Assembly (NCBI GenBank): GCA_030529425.1
Contig: JAUMWX010000002.1
Location: 124,001-188,000 of the forward strand
Length of the DNA stretch: 64,000 nt
Origin: Tissierellia bacterium
GTDB taxonomy: Bacteria; Bacillota; Clostridia; Tissierellales; Peptoniphilaceae
Direction: 5' to 3'
The notes below the pieces were generated by a model that worked only from the letters and a program-made list of their open reading frames with translations, was not told the DNA's origin and searched no databases. Of the stretch, positions 48,205 through 57,387 are shown one piece after another. A program made the position numbers and the translations under genes. How positions within the stretch are numbered: position 1 is the stretch's first letter; each line of letters starts with the position of its first letter.

Positions 48205-49614
48205 ATGAAATTAATTTTAAATAAAGAATCAAAACTAATGGTAAGGGTTGCTTTTGAAGAAACCGTTGATTGTAGTAAAGTTAGAGCTTTAAGAGAAAAA
48301 AATCTGTTCAACGGAAAATATAAAGAGTTTTATCCTTTTATAGATTTAAATGGTGAAGGTAGATTATTCCTTGGATTGGGAAAAGAATCAGAGTTGACAA
48401 CATTGAAATTAACTGAAGCGTTTTTCTTCTTATCTAAGGAAGCTAAAAAGCTTAATATATCCGAATTAGGATTAAAGTTGCCTAAGTCTATTTCGGAAAA
48501 CAGAACTCTTTTATTAAAAGCATTGGAAGGTATACTTCAAGAAGAATATAAATGGGAAGATTATAAATCAGAAAAAACGGATGATAAGGAATTAACCGTT
48601 CTTATTCCTGTTGAACTTGAAGGTCTTGTAGAGGAATTTGAAGAGTTGAAAAACTTAATTAAAGGGGTAAAAATTACCAGAGATTTGGTAAATATTCCTT
48701 CAAACGATTTATATCCTCAATCATATTCTGAAAAAATTAAAGAAATTTTCAAAGGTACAAATGTAGAAGTTGAAGTATATGATGATAAACAATGTCAAGA
48801 AATGGGCATGGAAGCAATGCTTCAAGTTGGAAGAGGTTCAGAAAAGAAACCGAGATTGATAATTATGAAATATCTGCCTGTCAAAGAGGAAAAAGAACAT
48901 TTGACATTTGTAGGTAAAGGTTTAACTTATGACAGTGGCGGTTATGCTATAAAACCACCTACAGGAATGGTTACAATGAAATGTGATATGGCTGGTTCAG
49001 GTGCAGTTGTCGGTGCTTTGTATGCATTGCAAAAAAATAATATTCAAAAAAATGTTGTTGGTGTAGTTGCCGCGGTTGAAAACATGATAAGTGGAGATGC
49101 TTATAAAAACGGCGATATAATCGGATCAATGAAAGGTCTTACAATAGAAGTTGGAAACACCGACGCAGAAGGAAGAATTACCCTTGCGGATGCATTGTAT
49201 TATGCAGCTACAAAATTGGAAACGAAAGCCATTGTAGACCTTGCCACACTTACCGGCGCATGTGTAGTTGCTCTTGGTGAAAAGGTAACAGGTTTTGTTT
49301 CAAATAATGAAGAAATGTCTGAATTAATGTTAAAAACTTCTAAAGAAACAGATGAACATATGCACAGATTTGAAATATTTGAAACTCACAGAGAACAAGT
49401 AAAAGGAAAATTCGGAGATTTAAAAAACTCAACAACAGGAGGTGCGGGTTCTATCACAGCAGGGGTGTTTTTAGAGCATTTTGTTGAAAATAAACCTTGG
49501 GTTCACCTTGATATTGCAGGTCCGGCTTATACTGATAATGCCTACAGTTATATACCTGCGGGCGGAACGGGGCATCCTGTTAAAACAATTTATGAATTTG
49601 CTAAGAAATTTTAG
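48205..49614 (+). CDS. pepA: Leucyl aminopeptidase (M17 family)
   Basis: A cytosolic two-metal aminopeptidase that removes N-terminal residues from peptides. The metal-binding and catalytic motifs are complete: FVGKGLTYDSGGYAIKP, KCDMAGSG and NTDAEGRITLADAL. The N-terminal domain is divergent, as usual. It has 469 residues. CGGAGG precedes the ATG, and a TATAAT at 48176-48181 may be the -10. Confidence 0.96.
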   Translation: MKLILNKESKLMVRVAFEETVDCSKVRALREKNLFNGKYKEFYPFIDLNGEGRLFLGLGKESELTTLKLTEAFFFLSKEAKKLNISELGLKLPKSISENRTLLLKALEGILQEEYKWEDYKSEKTDDKELTVLIPVELEGLVEEFEELKNLIKGVKITRDLVNIPSNDLYPQSYSEKIKEIFKGTNVEVEVYDDKQCQEMGMEAMLQVGRGSEKKPRLIIMKYLPVKEEKEHLTFVGKGLTYDSGGYAIKPPTGMVTMKCDMAGSGAVVGALYALQKNNIQKNVVGVVAAVENMISGDAYKNGDIIGSMKGLTIEVGNTDAEGRITLADALYYAATKLETKAIVDLATLTGACVVALGEKVTGFVSNNEEMSELMLKTSKETDEHMHRFEIFETHREQVKGKFGDLKNSTTGGAGSITAGVFLEHFVENKPWVHLDIAGPAYTDNAYSYIPAGGTGHPVKTIYEFAKKF

Positions 49615-49617
49615 CAT

Positions 49618-49660
49618 AAAGGGAGTGTACCGGAATGAAATATTTCCGGCATACTCCCTT
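49618..49660 (+). terminator. pepA terminator
   Basis: AAGGGAGTGTACCGGAA pairs with TTCCGGCATACTCCCTT (one mismatch) and is followed by a T run from 49651. Confidence 0.9.
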
Positions 49661-49699
49661 ATTTTTTCTTTTATATTTTAGCTTTTTCACATAATATTG

Positions 49700-49755
49700 G
49701 TAATAAAAAACTGACCCCAAATAAATTGAATCAGCTCAATTTTTTGGTGTCAGTT
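49700..49755 (-). terminator. Terminator of the DUF3783/protease operon
   Basis: AACTGAC (49709-49715) and GTCAGTT (49749-49755) close a long hairpin with inner CCAAA/TTTGG and TTGA/TCAA pairs. On the minus strand six T follow. It lies downstream of the C39-like gene. Confidence 0.8.
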
Positions 49756-49783
49756 AAATTTTTATATTCTACTTTTGATTATT

Positions 49784-50761
49784 TTATTTATATATTGCCC
49801 ATGCCTTTGATGTCTGAATTAAAATCCTGTCCATTTTCCAAATTTTATTTGTATTTTCGTAACTGTTCGGATCCAGGATATAAACTCCCTCATTTCCATA
49901 ACTTGTCAATATAATAAAATGAGCTCCTGTAGTAAAATCACCTTCAGCAACAAGTGCGATAATAATCTTATCATCATCCATCGCATTTTTAAAATCCTCT
50001 TCCGTTACATTTATTTGATCGGATTTCAAGCCCAAACTTCTGGCTCCGTCCGTCATAAGTTCATGTACGGAACCGCTTTGATAATACCATCCCTTTTCGG
50101 TAGCGTATTTTGTCATCTCATAAGGATTTTTGCTAGTGTCCCCCGTAAGGCCAATATATACGCTCGACAATGAAGTAGGACCGCAAGCCGAAGCCGCCAT
50201 AAATGTATCTTGGATATGTTCAAATGCCCATCTTATATCCCATTGGTTGAAATAAGGAATATTTTTTCTTTTTGCGTCAAGTTTGGCTTCCAAAACATCC
50301 TCACTAATATCTATTTCCTTTGATTTGTAATTTTTATCATATTGAATCATCGTATTTACGGTTTCCGGATACATCTGTGCCTTTTCTTTCAACTCTTCAG
50401 GCAGATCGGCGATTAATTCTTCTTTTTTTTCTTTAGATATTTTAAAATCTTCCATCGGGTCTCTATAGACATGGATTCCTGAGGATCCTTTACCATTCTT
50501 GGTGTTATTCTTGCTTCCCGTTGAAATCTCGGCATCCTTGGTTGGATTTAACTTAGGATTTGTCTGATTTTCAGCACTTTGCTTAGAATTTGCTTTTCCT
50601 CCGAAGATTTTTGATATTGCGATTTTTCCAAAATATACCGAAAACATAAGCATGAAAATAATAACCAAGTTGGTTATTCTCCTTCTTCTGGCTCTTCTCC
50701 TTCTTATTTTTTGTCTATGAATCATCCTATGTCTATCTCTCATAGATTGTCTTTTATCCAC
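49784..50761 (-). CDS. Membrane-anchored C39-like cysteine peptidase
   Basis: A 325-residue protein with a strongly basic cytoplasmic N-terminus (an arginine-rich stretch at about 18-28), one membrane helix at about 30-46, and a serine/asparagine/lysine-rich spacer. The C-terminal papain-like C39_2 domain (about 166-325) has Cys193 in SACGPTS, His281 in GAHFIIL and Asp297/Asn299 in LDPNS as catalytic candidates. It probably acts outside the cell on envelope proteins or peptides. The gene starts three bases after the DUF3783 gene. Confidence 0.82.
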   Translation of the reverse strand: MDKRQSMRDRHRMIHRQKIRRRRARRRRITNLVIIFMLMFSVYFGKIAISKIFGGKANSKQSAENQTNPKLNPTKDAEISTGSKNNTKNGKGSSGIHVYRDPMEDFKISKEKKEELIADLPEELKEKAQMYPETVNTMIQYDKNYKSKEIDISEDVLEAKLDAKRKNIPYFNQWDIRWAFEHIQDTFMAASACGPTSLSSVYIGLTGDTSKNPYEMTKYATEKGWYYQSGSVHELMTDGARSLGLKSDQINVTEEDFKNAMDDDKIIIALVAEGDFTTGAHFIILTSYGNEGVYILDPNSYENTNKIWKMDRILIQTSKAWAIYK

Positions 50762-50764
50762 CTT

Positions 50765-51313
50765 CTATTCCCCCTTCAACAAGAAATTAACCCTTACGGC
50801 TAAATCATTGTATACACCTTTAAGTTCATCATAATCAAACTCTCTTGGGCTGATATAATCTCTTGCCTTATCTAAATATATTTCCAATTCACGATCTTTA
50901 TTTCCCTGTGATAGCAACTTTTCCGCAGTTATTATAGCTCTGCGAAGATTGCCGTATATCGTCATTATCGCATGTTCCTCTTTATTTTCTTTCAGTAGTT
51001 TTCTCAACTTCCACTTCCTGTTTGTTTCCGTAAGAATTGCTTTATGCGGAAATAGCAGTTTATCCTCTCTAAGTTTCGCCAAAAAATCATAAAGCAAATC
51101 ATCTTTTATGTTAACAAATAAAAGAAACTCCATGTCCGCCCAATTATCAGATTTTTGTAAATCAATCTTATCATTGACCAAATCATCTACGATATTATCT
51201 ATTTCATCATTATTAATTATCTTTATATCAAAATTATTATCTCTAATATGAGTCGAAAGTTTATTCAACCTTTCACCTTTGACTCCATATACCATTACCT
51301 TTTTTTTGTTCAT
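50765..51313 (-). CDS. DUF3783-like protein
   Basis: A 182-residue soluble protein. The middle part, FLLFVNIKDDLLYDFLAKLR, then DKLLFPHKAILTETNRKWK, resembles the DUF3783 family of Clostridia, which has no known function. The C-terminal half is predicted to be helical. It is co-transcribed with the C39-like protease. CTGGAGGGG precedes the start. Confidence 0.65.
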   Translation of the reverse strand: MNKKKVMVYGVKGERLNKLSTHIRDNNFDIKIINNDEIDNIVDDLVNDKIDLQKSDNWADMEFLLFVNIKDDLLYDFLAKLREDKLLFPHKAILTETNRKWKLRKLLKENKEEHAIMTIYGNLRRAIITAEKLLSQGNKDRELEIYLDKARDYISPREFDYDELKGVYNDLAVRVNFLLKGE

Positions 51314-51369
51314 AATCCCCTCCAGGGTTTATTATAACAAAAAATCTCTTATATATCATATTTATTGTA

Positions 51370-51414
51370 AATATACTATAAAATGCCCTGAAAGTATGTT
51401 AACTTTCAGGGCAT
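51370..51414 (-). terminator. rnf operon terminator
   Basis: ATGCCCTGAAAGT (51383-51395) and ACTTTCAGGGCAT (51402-51414) form a perfect 13-bp stem. TTTTATA follows on the minus strand. Confidence 0.88.
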
Positions 51415-51431
51415 GTAGGTTTTAACAAGTT

Positions 51432-52274
51432 CTAATGAGCCATTTGCTCAACTTTTTCTTCTTTTTCAATTTTAACCATATCATCGATGATTATTATACA
51501 TTTTGCAGGACATTTAGCAGCAGCTGCTCTCGCCTTCTCAATGTCGAAGTTGTCTGAATATTTAACTACAGCCAACTTTCCGTCCATTTCAAATTCATTA
51601 GGGGCAAGTTTTGTACATAAACTACATCCTATACAGCCAACCGTACACTGTTCTTTTGCATCCTTACCAAAGGCCTGACTAGAACAATATATATGCGCCA
51701 TAGCATCATACGGACGATACTGTATGATATGTCTAGGACATACCTTTATACATTTTCCACACGCAACGCATTTTTCTTTATCGATAAATGCTATTCCGTC
51801 CCTCATGCTGATTGCTCCGAACTCACATTGGTCCATACAAGTTCCGCACCCCAAACAACCGTAAGCGCAAGACTTATTTCCTCCCAACGAATCCAATGTT
51901 CTACAATCATTTATTCCCATATATTTGGCTGTCCTTTTCGTGCAACAATCTCCTCCCGCACAAAGAACCGTCGCAACTTTTTTATCGAATCCTCCTGCGG
52001 CGACTCCTTTAATATCTGACAACATCTGAGCAACCGAAGGACCTCCTACCAAACAACCGTTCACAGGTGCTCTTCCTTCAGCAACCGCTTTTGCGAACCC
52101 GTCACATCCGGGAAAACCGCAAGCTCCACAGTTTGCCCCCGGAAGCGCAGCTCTAATTTTGCTTTCGGTAGGATCTACTTCCACATAAAATACTTTTGAT
52201 GCAAATCCCAGCAATGAAGCAAAAACTCCTCCAAGTACTCCCAATACAACTACAGGCGTAACTAATTCTTGCAT
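51432..52274 (-). CDS. rnfB: Rnf complex subunit RnfB
   Basis: Iron-sulfur subunit that takes electrons from ferredoxin. It has an N-terminal membrane helix (about 5-27), the four-Fe site GANCGACGFPGC, and two ferredoxin-like clusters, CLGCGTCMDQC and CVACGKCIKVCP. A further CTVGCIGCSLC near the end adds to the clusters. It has 280 residues and is the last gene of rnfCDGEAB. Confidence 0.97.
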   Translation of the reverse strand: MQELVTPVVVLGVLGGVFASLLGFASKVFYVEVDPTESKIRAALPGANCGACGFPGCDGFAKAVAEGRAPVNGCLVGGPSVAQMLSDIKGVAAGGFDKKVATVLCAGGDCCTKRTAKYMGINDCRTLDSLGGNKSCAYGCLGCGTCMDQCEFGAISMRDGIAFIDKEKCVACGKCIKVCPRHIIQYRPYDAMAHIYCSSQAFGKDAKEQCTVGCIGCSLCTKLAPNEFEMDGKLAVVKYSDNFDIEKARAAAAKCPAKCIIIIDDMVKIEKEEKVEQMAH

Positions 52275-52283
52275 ATTTCCCTC

Positions 52284-52856
52284 CTATATCAAACCTTTAA
52301 ATCCATAAAATGCTATGGACATTAAGCCAAGTGCCAATAAAGCTACAGGGATACCCTTAAACGATTTGGATATATTCACTTTCTGATATTTTTCATTTAT
52401 CGCAGCAAGTAAAACCAATGCAATGGTAAAGCCGACAGAGGCAGCCAAACCGCTAACTATAGTTTCCATCATATCGTAGCCGCTGTCCACATTTAGAATA
52501 GCAACTCCCAAAACTATACAATTTGTTGTTATAAGCGGTAAAAACACTCCCAACGCATTATAAAGTCCCGGTGATACTTTTTTTAACACCATTTCAACAA
52601 ACTGAACCAAAGATGCAATAACCAATATAAATGCAATCGTCTTTAAATAAGTAAGATTGTAATTAACAAGTATGTAGTCATTTATAAGTTTGGTAATTAT
52701 AGATGCCAAAGTAATAACAAATGTTACAGCCATTCCCATACCAACGGATGTTTCAATTTTTTTCGAAACCCCTAAAGTAGGACAAATTCCAAGGAATTGA
52801 GCAAGTACAAAGTTATTTACTAAAATAGAACCCACTATGATTTTTACATAATCCAT
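52284..52856 (-). CDS. rnfA: Rnf complex subunit RnfA
   Basis: Six-helix membrane subunit of the Rnf complex (ferredoxin:NAD+ oxidoreductase). NNFVLAQFLGICPTLGVSKK is the typical signature with the membrane iron-sulfur cysteine. It has 190 residues. Its start overlaps the rnfE stop by one base. Confidence 0.97.
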   Translation of the reverse strand: MDYVKIIVGSILVNNFVLAQFLGICPTLGVSKKIETSVGMGMAVTFVITLASIITKLINDYILVNYNLTYLKTIAFILVIASLVQFVEMVLKKVSPGLYNALGVFLPLITTNCIVLGVAILNVDSGYDMMETIVSGLAASVGFTIALVLLAAINEKYQKVNISKSFKGIPVALLALGLMSIAFYGFKGLI

Positions 52857-53461
52857 TATTCTACCTCCTTAGAATTTTTTCTGCTTTGAACCCAGTTAAC
52901 CGTAGCAACCAAAAGTCCCAACAAAATGAACGCTGAAGGAGCTTGATTGAATATTCCTATCGTAAAATCTTCCGGAAGAATTCTAAATCCCCAAACCGTT
53001 CCCTTTCCAAACATTTCTCTTATAATTGCAAGTACAATTATTACAAAAGAGTATCCTAAGCCATTCGCTATTCCGTCAATTGCGGATAAACCGATATTGT
53101 TTTTTGAAGCGAATGATTCGGCTCTGGCAAGAATTATACAGTTTACAACTATAAGAGGCAGAAATATTCCAAGTGTATCATAGATAGAAACCATATACGC
53201 CTTCATAACCATTTCAATTATAGTTACGAATGTGGCAATAATAACTATGAAGGCCGGAATTCTCACTTCGTCGGGAATAATTTTTCTAAGCAATGATACT
53301 ACAATATTTGATGCCAAAAGTACAAATATAACCGCCGCACTCATACCTACAGCCCCTTCAACAGAAGAAGATACCGCAAGTACGGAACATAGCCCAACTG
53401 TTTGAACTAGCACAGGATTATTTTTGAATATTCCATCCATAAACATATTTTTTATCTTCAT
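52856..53461 (-). CDS. rnfE: Rnf complex subunit RnfE
   Basis: Six-helix membrane subunit, homologous to RnfA. NNPVLVQTVGLCSVLAVSSS carries the matching cysteine, and the central segment with GIFLPLIVVNCIILARAESF is typical. It has 201 residues and lies 9 bases after rnfG. Confidence 0.97.
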   Translation of the reverse strand: MKIKNMFMDGIFKNNPVLVQTVGLCSVLAVSSSVEGAVGMSAAVIFVLLASNIVVSLLRKIIPDEVRIPAFIVIIATFVTIIEMVMKAYMVSIYDTLGIFLPLIVVNCIILARAESFASKNNIGLSAIDGIANGLGYSFVIIVLAIIREMFGKGTVWGFRILPEDFTIGIFNQAPSAFILLGLLVATVNWVQSRKNSKEVE

Positions 53462-53470
53462 ATATTCCTC

Positions 53471-54991
53471 CTATTTCAAACTCTTGTAAGCTTCCAAAGC
53501 AGCGTTCAATCCGTTCAACATTGCATTTGTAGAACTTGTCGCTCCTGAAATAGCTTCCACTTCGTTTTCCTTTGAAGGCTTTGCAACTGCCGTTAATGAG
53601 TCTATTTTACTAAGATTCTTTCCTAAAATAGTCTTTTGGTAAACTTCAGTTTGAATGTGGTCTCCATAGCCTTCAGATTCACTATGATTGTAAATCTTGA
53701 ACTGTTGGATCACACCTTTGGAATCAACCAATATACCGAATTCAATTTTACCGGCAAATCCTTTGGTATTTACATCTATTATCTTTCCGACTTCTTTATC
53801 GGATTTAAATGCTTTGCTGATTCTGATTACAGAGTCATTCTTAGGTGAATTTTCGATTTCTTCAACCTTGTCTATGTCTGCAAAGAATTTTAAATAATCA
53901 TATGTCGGCGAAACATTTTCCGCTTCAAGGATAGATTTTAAATCAATTTCTTCCAACTTAGGATCAGATAATTTCTCATATGCTTTAAGTCCTGAAACAG
54001 CCGAATTCAAGGAATCTTTCATTGCATTTGAAGTCACCGTAGCACCGGATATAACCAAGATATCCTTTGTCCTTGTAGGATTTTTCTTCAGTTTAATACC
54101 GCTTGCCAAACTCTTTCCGATCAGGTTTTTCATGTATATTTCGTCATCTATAAACGCACCGTAATTTTTGGTTTCGTTATGAGATACAAATTTAAATTTA
54201 TTGATAATTTTATCCTGGTCTATACCAATCAACATATTGATAGGTCCGCCAAATCCGTTTCCTTTAAGTTGAATCATTAAACCGAGTTTTTCATCATCTT
54301 TGTAAGCTTCAATAATTCTTACCAATGCCCCTGAATAAATATCATCCTTAACCTCTTTGAATTTATTTGCATCAGGATATATTTCAGCATAACTGATTGC
54401 ATGGTATGGTTCCACTATTTCTCCCAATGGGGCTATCAAATCCGACAAGTCGCTCATTTTTTGGGCTGCGGCATACAATCCGTCCACCACCGCATTTGTA
54501 GATCTTGTCGCTCCTGAAATAGCTTGAATTTCTCCGGTTTCTTTATTTCCAGATCCGTATTTAACTCCCTTAGAGATATTTACATCCTTAACTCCGTTAA
54601 TAAAATCGTCTTCTTCAATCTTTGAACCGTATCCTTTTGTTTCGGAATGTGTTATGGCTTTAAAACCCTGTATTATTCCTTCGTTACTTATTCCGACGAT
54701 AAAATTAATCGGTCCGCCATATCCGCCGTACCCTACCGCATTAAAGATATATCCTATTACATTTCCTCCGTCCGAAACCTTAATAACTTGATTAATATTC
54801 GGATTAATATTTTCTTCAACTATCTCAAAATCTTTTCCTGTAGGGTAAGCTACCGTATAAGATTGCTTAAACAAATCAGCCTGTCTTTGTTCAATTACAG
54901 GTTGAGTATTTTGATTTGTCAATCCAAGAATAAGGGCTGAAACGGCAGCAATACCAAATAATTTACCCGCCAAAGTCAATATTTTTTTCAT
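53471..54991 (-). CDS. rnfG: RnfG with three tandem FMN-binding domains
   Basis: RnfG normally has one FMN-binding domain of about 200 residues with a covalent FMN. This 506-residue protein has an N-terminal membrane anchor (about 8-26) and three copies of the domain. The flavin motifs are ISGATRST (158-165), ISGATVTS (314-321) and ISGATSST (481-488). Each is preceded by a matching GGPIN or GKIEF strand and an HSETKGYG, HNETKNYG or HSESEGYG segment. All three keep the flavinylation pattern, so three bound flavins are possible. Frame and neighbours are normal. It lies between rnfD (4-base overlap) and rnfE. Confidence 0.95.
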   Translation of the reverse strand: MKKILTLAGKLFGIAAVSALILGLTNQNTQPVIEQRQADLFKQSYTVAYPTGKDFEIVEENINPNINQVIKVSDGGNVIGYIFNAVGYGGYGGPINFIVGISNEGIIQGFKAITHSETKGYGSKIEEDDFINGVKDVNISKGVKYGSGNKETGEIQAISGATRSTNAVVDGLYAAAQKMSDLSDLIAPLGEIVEPYHAISYAEIYPDANKFKEVKDDIYSGALVRIIEAYKDDEKLGLMIQLKGNGFGGPINMLIGIDQDKIINKFKFVSHNETKNYGAFIDDEIYMKNLIGKSLASGIKLKKNPTRTKDILVISGATVTSNAMKDSLNSAVSGLKAYEKLSDPKLEEIDLKSILEAENVSPTYDYLKFFADIDKVEEIENSPKNDSVIRISKAFKSDKEVGKIIDVNTKGFAGKIEFGILVDSKGVIQQFKIYNHSESEGYGDHIQTEVYQKTILGKNLSKIDSLTAVAKPSKENEVEAISGATSSTNAMLNGLNAALEAYKSLK

Positions 54992-55899
54992 TTCTTAACC
55001 CTCCCGAATGTTCTTGGTCTCACATATTTATCTATGATCGGAGTACATACATTCATCATCAAAATCCCATAACTTACACCTTCAGGATATCCGCCGTAAA
55101 CCCTTATAACCACTGTAATTAAAGCGGCTCCAAGTGCATATATCACCTGTCCGGTTGTGGACATGGGAGATGTCGAATAGTCGGTCAACATAAATACCGC
55201 GCCGAATAGCAAACCGCCTGACAACAATTGCATCAAAGTGTCTTCCATATCGTACTTAAGCAAGAATAACAACACCGCACATGTTGCCACATAAATCACA
55301 GGCATTCTGTAACTTATTACTCCTTTAAATAACAAATAAGCAAAGCCTATTAATATTGCCACTTTAGATACTTCACCGATAACTCCGCCGATATTGCCCA
55401 GAAGCAAATCCATCATTTCTACGGGTTTTCCTGACAGAGGAGTCGCAGTTGAAACTCCGTCCAAGGTAAAATTACCCATTTGCGTAGGCCAAGATGCCAA
55501 TAAAACGGCTCTTGCAGCCAATGCCGGATTCATAAAATTGTTTCCTATTCCGCCAAATAATTCTTTAACTATAACTATTGCAAAAATTCCGCCAAATATC
55601 GCCATCCAAAATGGAAATGTAACCGGCATATTAAATGCCAAAAGCATGCCCGTAACAACTGCGGATAAATCTCTTACTCTAACTGTTTTCTTCATAGCTT
55701 TTTGTGTGACGAATTCAGCCAATACACAGGAAGCTACGGTTACCAATGTCAAATATAATGCTCTTAAACCAAAAATATATACTGAAGCTATCAAAACCGG
55801 AAGCAGTGCGATAATAACGTCAAGCATAATTAATTGGGTACTGTTTTTCGTTCTAATATGTGGGGATGATGACATCCATAATACTTTCTTTTCTTCCAT
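54988..55899 (-). CDS. rnfD: Rnf complex subunit RnfD
   Basis: Membrane subunit with a covalently bound FMN. The flavin motif DGVSTATPL is present (the Thr is the expected site), followed by SGKPVEM. NFMNPALAARAVLLASWP is typical. It has 303 residues and about nine helices. It is followed by rnfG with a four-base overlap. Confidence 0.96.
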   Translation of the reverse strand: MEEKKVLWMSSSPHIRTKNSTQLIMLDVIIALLPVLIASVYIFGLRALYLTLVTVASCVLAEFVTQKAMKKTVRVRDLSAVVTGMLLAFNMPVTFPFWMAIFGGIFAIVIVKELFGGIGNNFMNPALAARAVLLASWPTQMGNFTLDGVSTATPLSGKPVEMMDLLLGNIGGVIGEVSKVAILIGFAYLLFKGVISYRMPVIYVATCAVLLFLLKYDMEDTLMQLLSGGLLFGAVFMLTDYSTSPMSTTGQVIYALGAALITVVIRVYGGYPEGVSYGILMMNVCTPIIDKYVRPRTFGRVKK

Positions 55900-55908
55900 A
55901 ATATCCTC

Positions 55909-57219
55909 CTATTTCCCCATCTTTCTTACTTGGTTTTTACCTATTCTAATAGTTTCCACCAAATGTCTGTGAGCCGGACAAATGAATGAACAAGAACCAC
56001 ATTCAACGCAGTCCATGATATGACTTTGCTTAGCGTCGTCAATCAGGTCGAGATTAACTAAATTTTCAAGATTAAAAGGTTGAAGATGAACCGGACAAAC
56101 CTCGGTACACTTTCCACATCTTATACATGGATCCGGATCTGCAAATATGGTTTCGGCTTCCGTAAAAGCAGTAACTCCATTATTTGCCTTTTCAAGAGGA
56201 ATTTCAACATCAGCTTGCGTAAGTCCCATCATCGGACCTCCAAGTATCACTTTTCCTAAATCATCCTTAAAACCGCCTACAAAATTTACCGCATCAATTA
56301 TCGGAGTCCCGATTTTTACCATACCGTTTTGAGGGTTATTCATTGAATGCCCTGTAAATGTAACCAATCTTTCATAAAGAGGTATATCATGATAAACCGC
56401 ATTATTAATAGCGTATGCCGTAGCTGCGTTTATTACAACAACTCCCACATCCGCTGGAAGGCCTCCTGATGGAACTTCTCTTCTCAATGTCGCATCAATT
56501 ATTCTCTTTTCATCCCCTTGAGGATACTTGGTCTTAACAACTACCAATTTAATACTTTCATTTTCCAAAGCCTTTTTTAACTCATTTATGGCTTCAGGTT
56601 TATTGTCTTCTATGGTTATATAACCGTCGTTAGCTGAAACAGCCTTCATCGCGGCCTTCAAACCTTCTATCACTTCGCTAGTATAATTTCTCAACAATGT
56701 ATCGTCCGCTGTCAAGTATGGTTCACATTCAGCGGCATTTACTATTACAGAGTCAATTTTTTTCTCTTTTGGCGGATTTAATTTTACTTGTGTAGGGAAA
56801 CTAGCTCCTCCCATACCCGTTATACCGCTCTTTTCTACAATATGTACAATTTCTTCTGAGCTTAATTCATCAAGTTTCCGATTAAGTTTTTCAAAACCTA
56901 ATGTGTATAGCTCGTCATTTTCTATGAAAACAGTCATTACATTCCCTCTGGAAGTATGACTCTTTTCCACCTTCAAAACAACACCCGACACGCTTGAATG
57001 AATGTTTGAAGATATCACTCCCGTTGATTCTCCAATCAACTGCCCGACTTTCACCTCATCGCCCTTCTTAACAACCGGGTTACAAGGGCTTCCAATGTGT
57101 TGAAGCAGTGGAATTTTGACAATTTTGGGAGCTGGAACTTCTACAAATTTTCCTGTATTGGTTAATTCCTTATAACCATGTACATGAAAACCGCCTCTAA
57201 AGGTTATTCCAAATACCAA
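55909..57219 (-). CDS. rnfC: Rnf complex subunit RnfC
   Basis: NADH-side subunit that binds FMN and two four-Fe clusters. The lipoyl-like N-terminus has GGFHVHGYKELT, the Rossmann-like part has GITGMGGASFPTQVKL, and the clusters are CIRCGKCTEVCP and CVECGSCSFICP. The likely start is the TTG at 57219, eight bases after AAGAGG. A GTG at 57228 overlaps that site and is less likely. It is the first gene of the operon, behind an extended -10 promoter. Confidence 0.95.
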   Translation of the reverse strand: MVFGITFRGGFHVHGYKELTNTGKFVEVPAPKIVKIPLLQHIGSPCNPVVKKGDEVKVGQLIGESTGVISSNIHSSVSGVVLKVEKSHTSRGNVMTVFIENDELYTLGFEKLNRKLDELSSEEIVHIVEKSGITGMGGASFPTQVKLNPPKEKKIDSVIVNAAECEPYLTADDTLLRNYTSEVIEGLKAAMKAVSANDGYITIEDNKPEAINELKKALENESIKLVVVKTKYPQGDEKRIIDATLRREVPSGGLPADVGVVVINAATAYAINNAVYHDIPLYERLVTFTGHSMNNPQNGMVKIGTPIIDAVNFVGGFKDDLGKVILGGPMMGLTQADVEIPLEKANNGVTAFTEAETIFADPDPCIRCGKCTEVCPVHLQPFNLENLVNLDLIDDAKQSHIMDCVECGSCSFICPAHRHLVETIRIGKNQVRKMGK

Positions 57220-57265
57220 ATTAATCACCTCTTAATAATATATTTAGATTAATAAATCTACTAAA

Positions 57266-57274
57266 ATTATAACA
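57266..57274 (-). promoter_or_regulatory. rnf operon promoter, extended -10
   Basis: The minus strand reads TGTTATAAT, a perfect TATAAT with TG extension, about 47 bases before rnfC. The -35 is weak. A small TAGATT/AATCTA symmetry lies in the leader. Confidence 0.5.
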
Positions 57275-57344
57275 CAATTTTTAACAACTTAAAAAATTTT
57301 CTAACAAATATTCTATAAAAATAAAGATATAAAGCCTTTTGATC

Positions 57345-57375
57345 GAAAAATAAAAAAATGGAGATTTATCTCCAT
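57345..57375 (-). terminator. Terminator after the lytic transglycosylase gene
   Basis: ATGGAGAT (57358-57365) and ATCTCCAT (57368-57375) form a stem followed by seven T on the minus strand. Confidence 0.85.
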
Positions 57376-57387
57376 CTTTTCAGTTCC

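Noticed and set aside
49709-49755. Inverted repeat that looks like an insertion sequence end
   Set aside because: It is a single hairpin with a U tail after a minus-strand gene, with no transposase and no second end; a terminator explains it.
53471-54991. Triple RnfG as an assembly error
   Set aside because: The three domains differ clearly in sequence, so it is not a collapsed or repeated read; the frame is intact and the operon context is normal.
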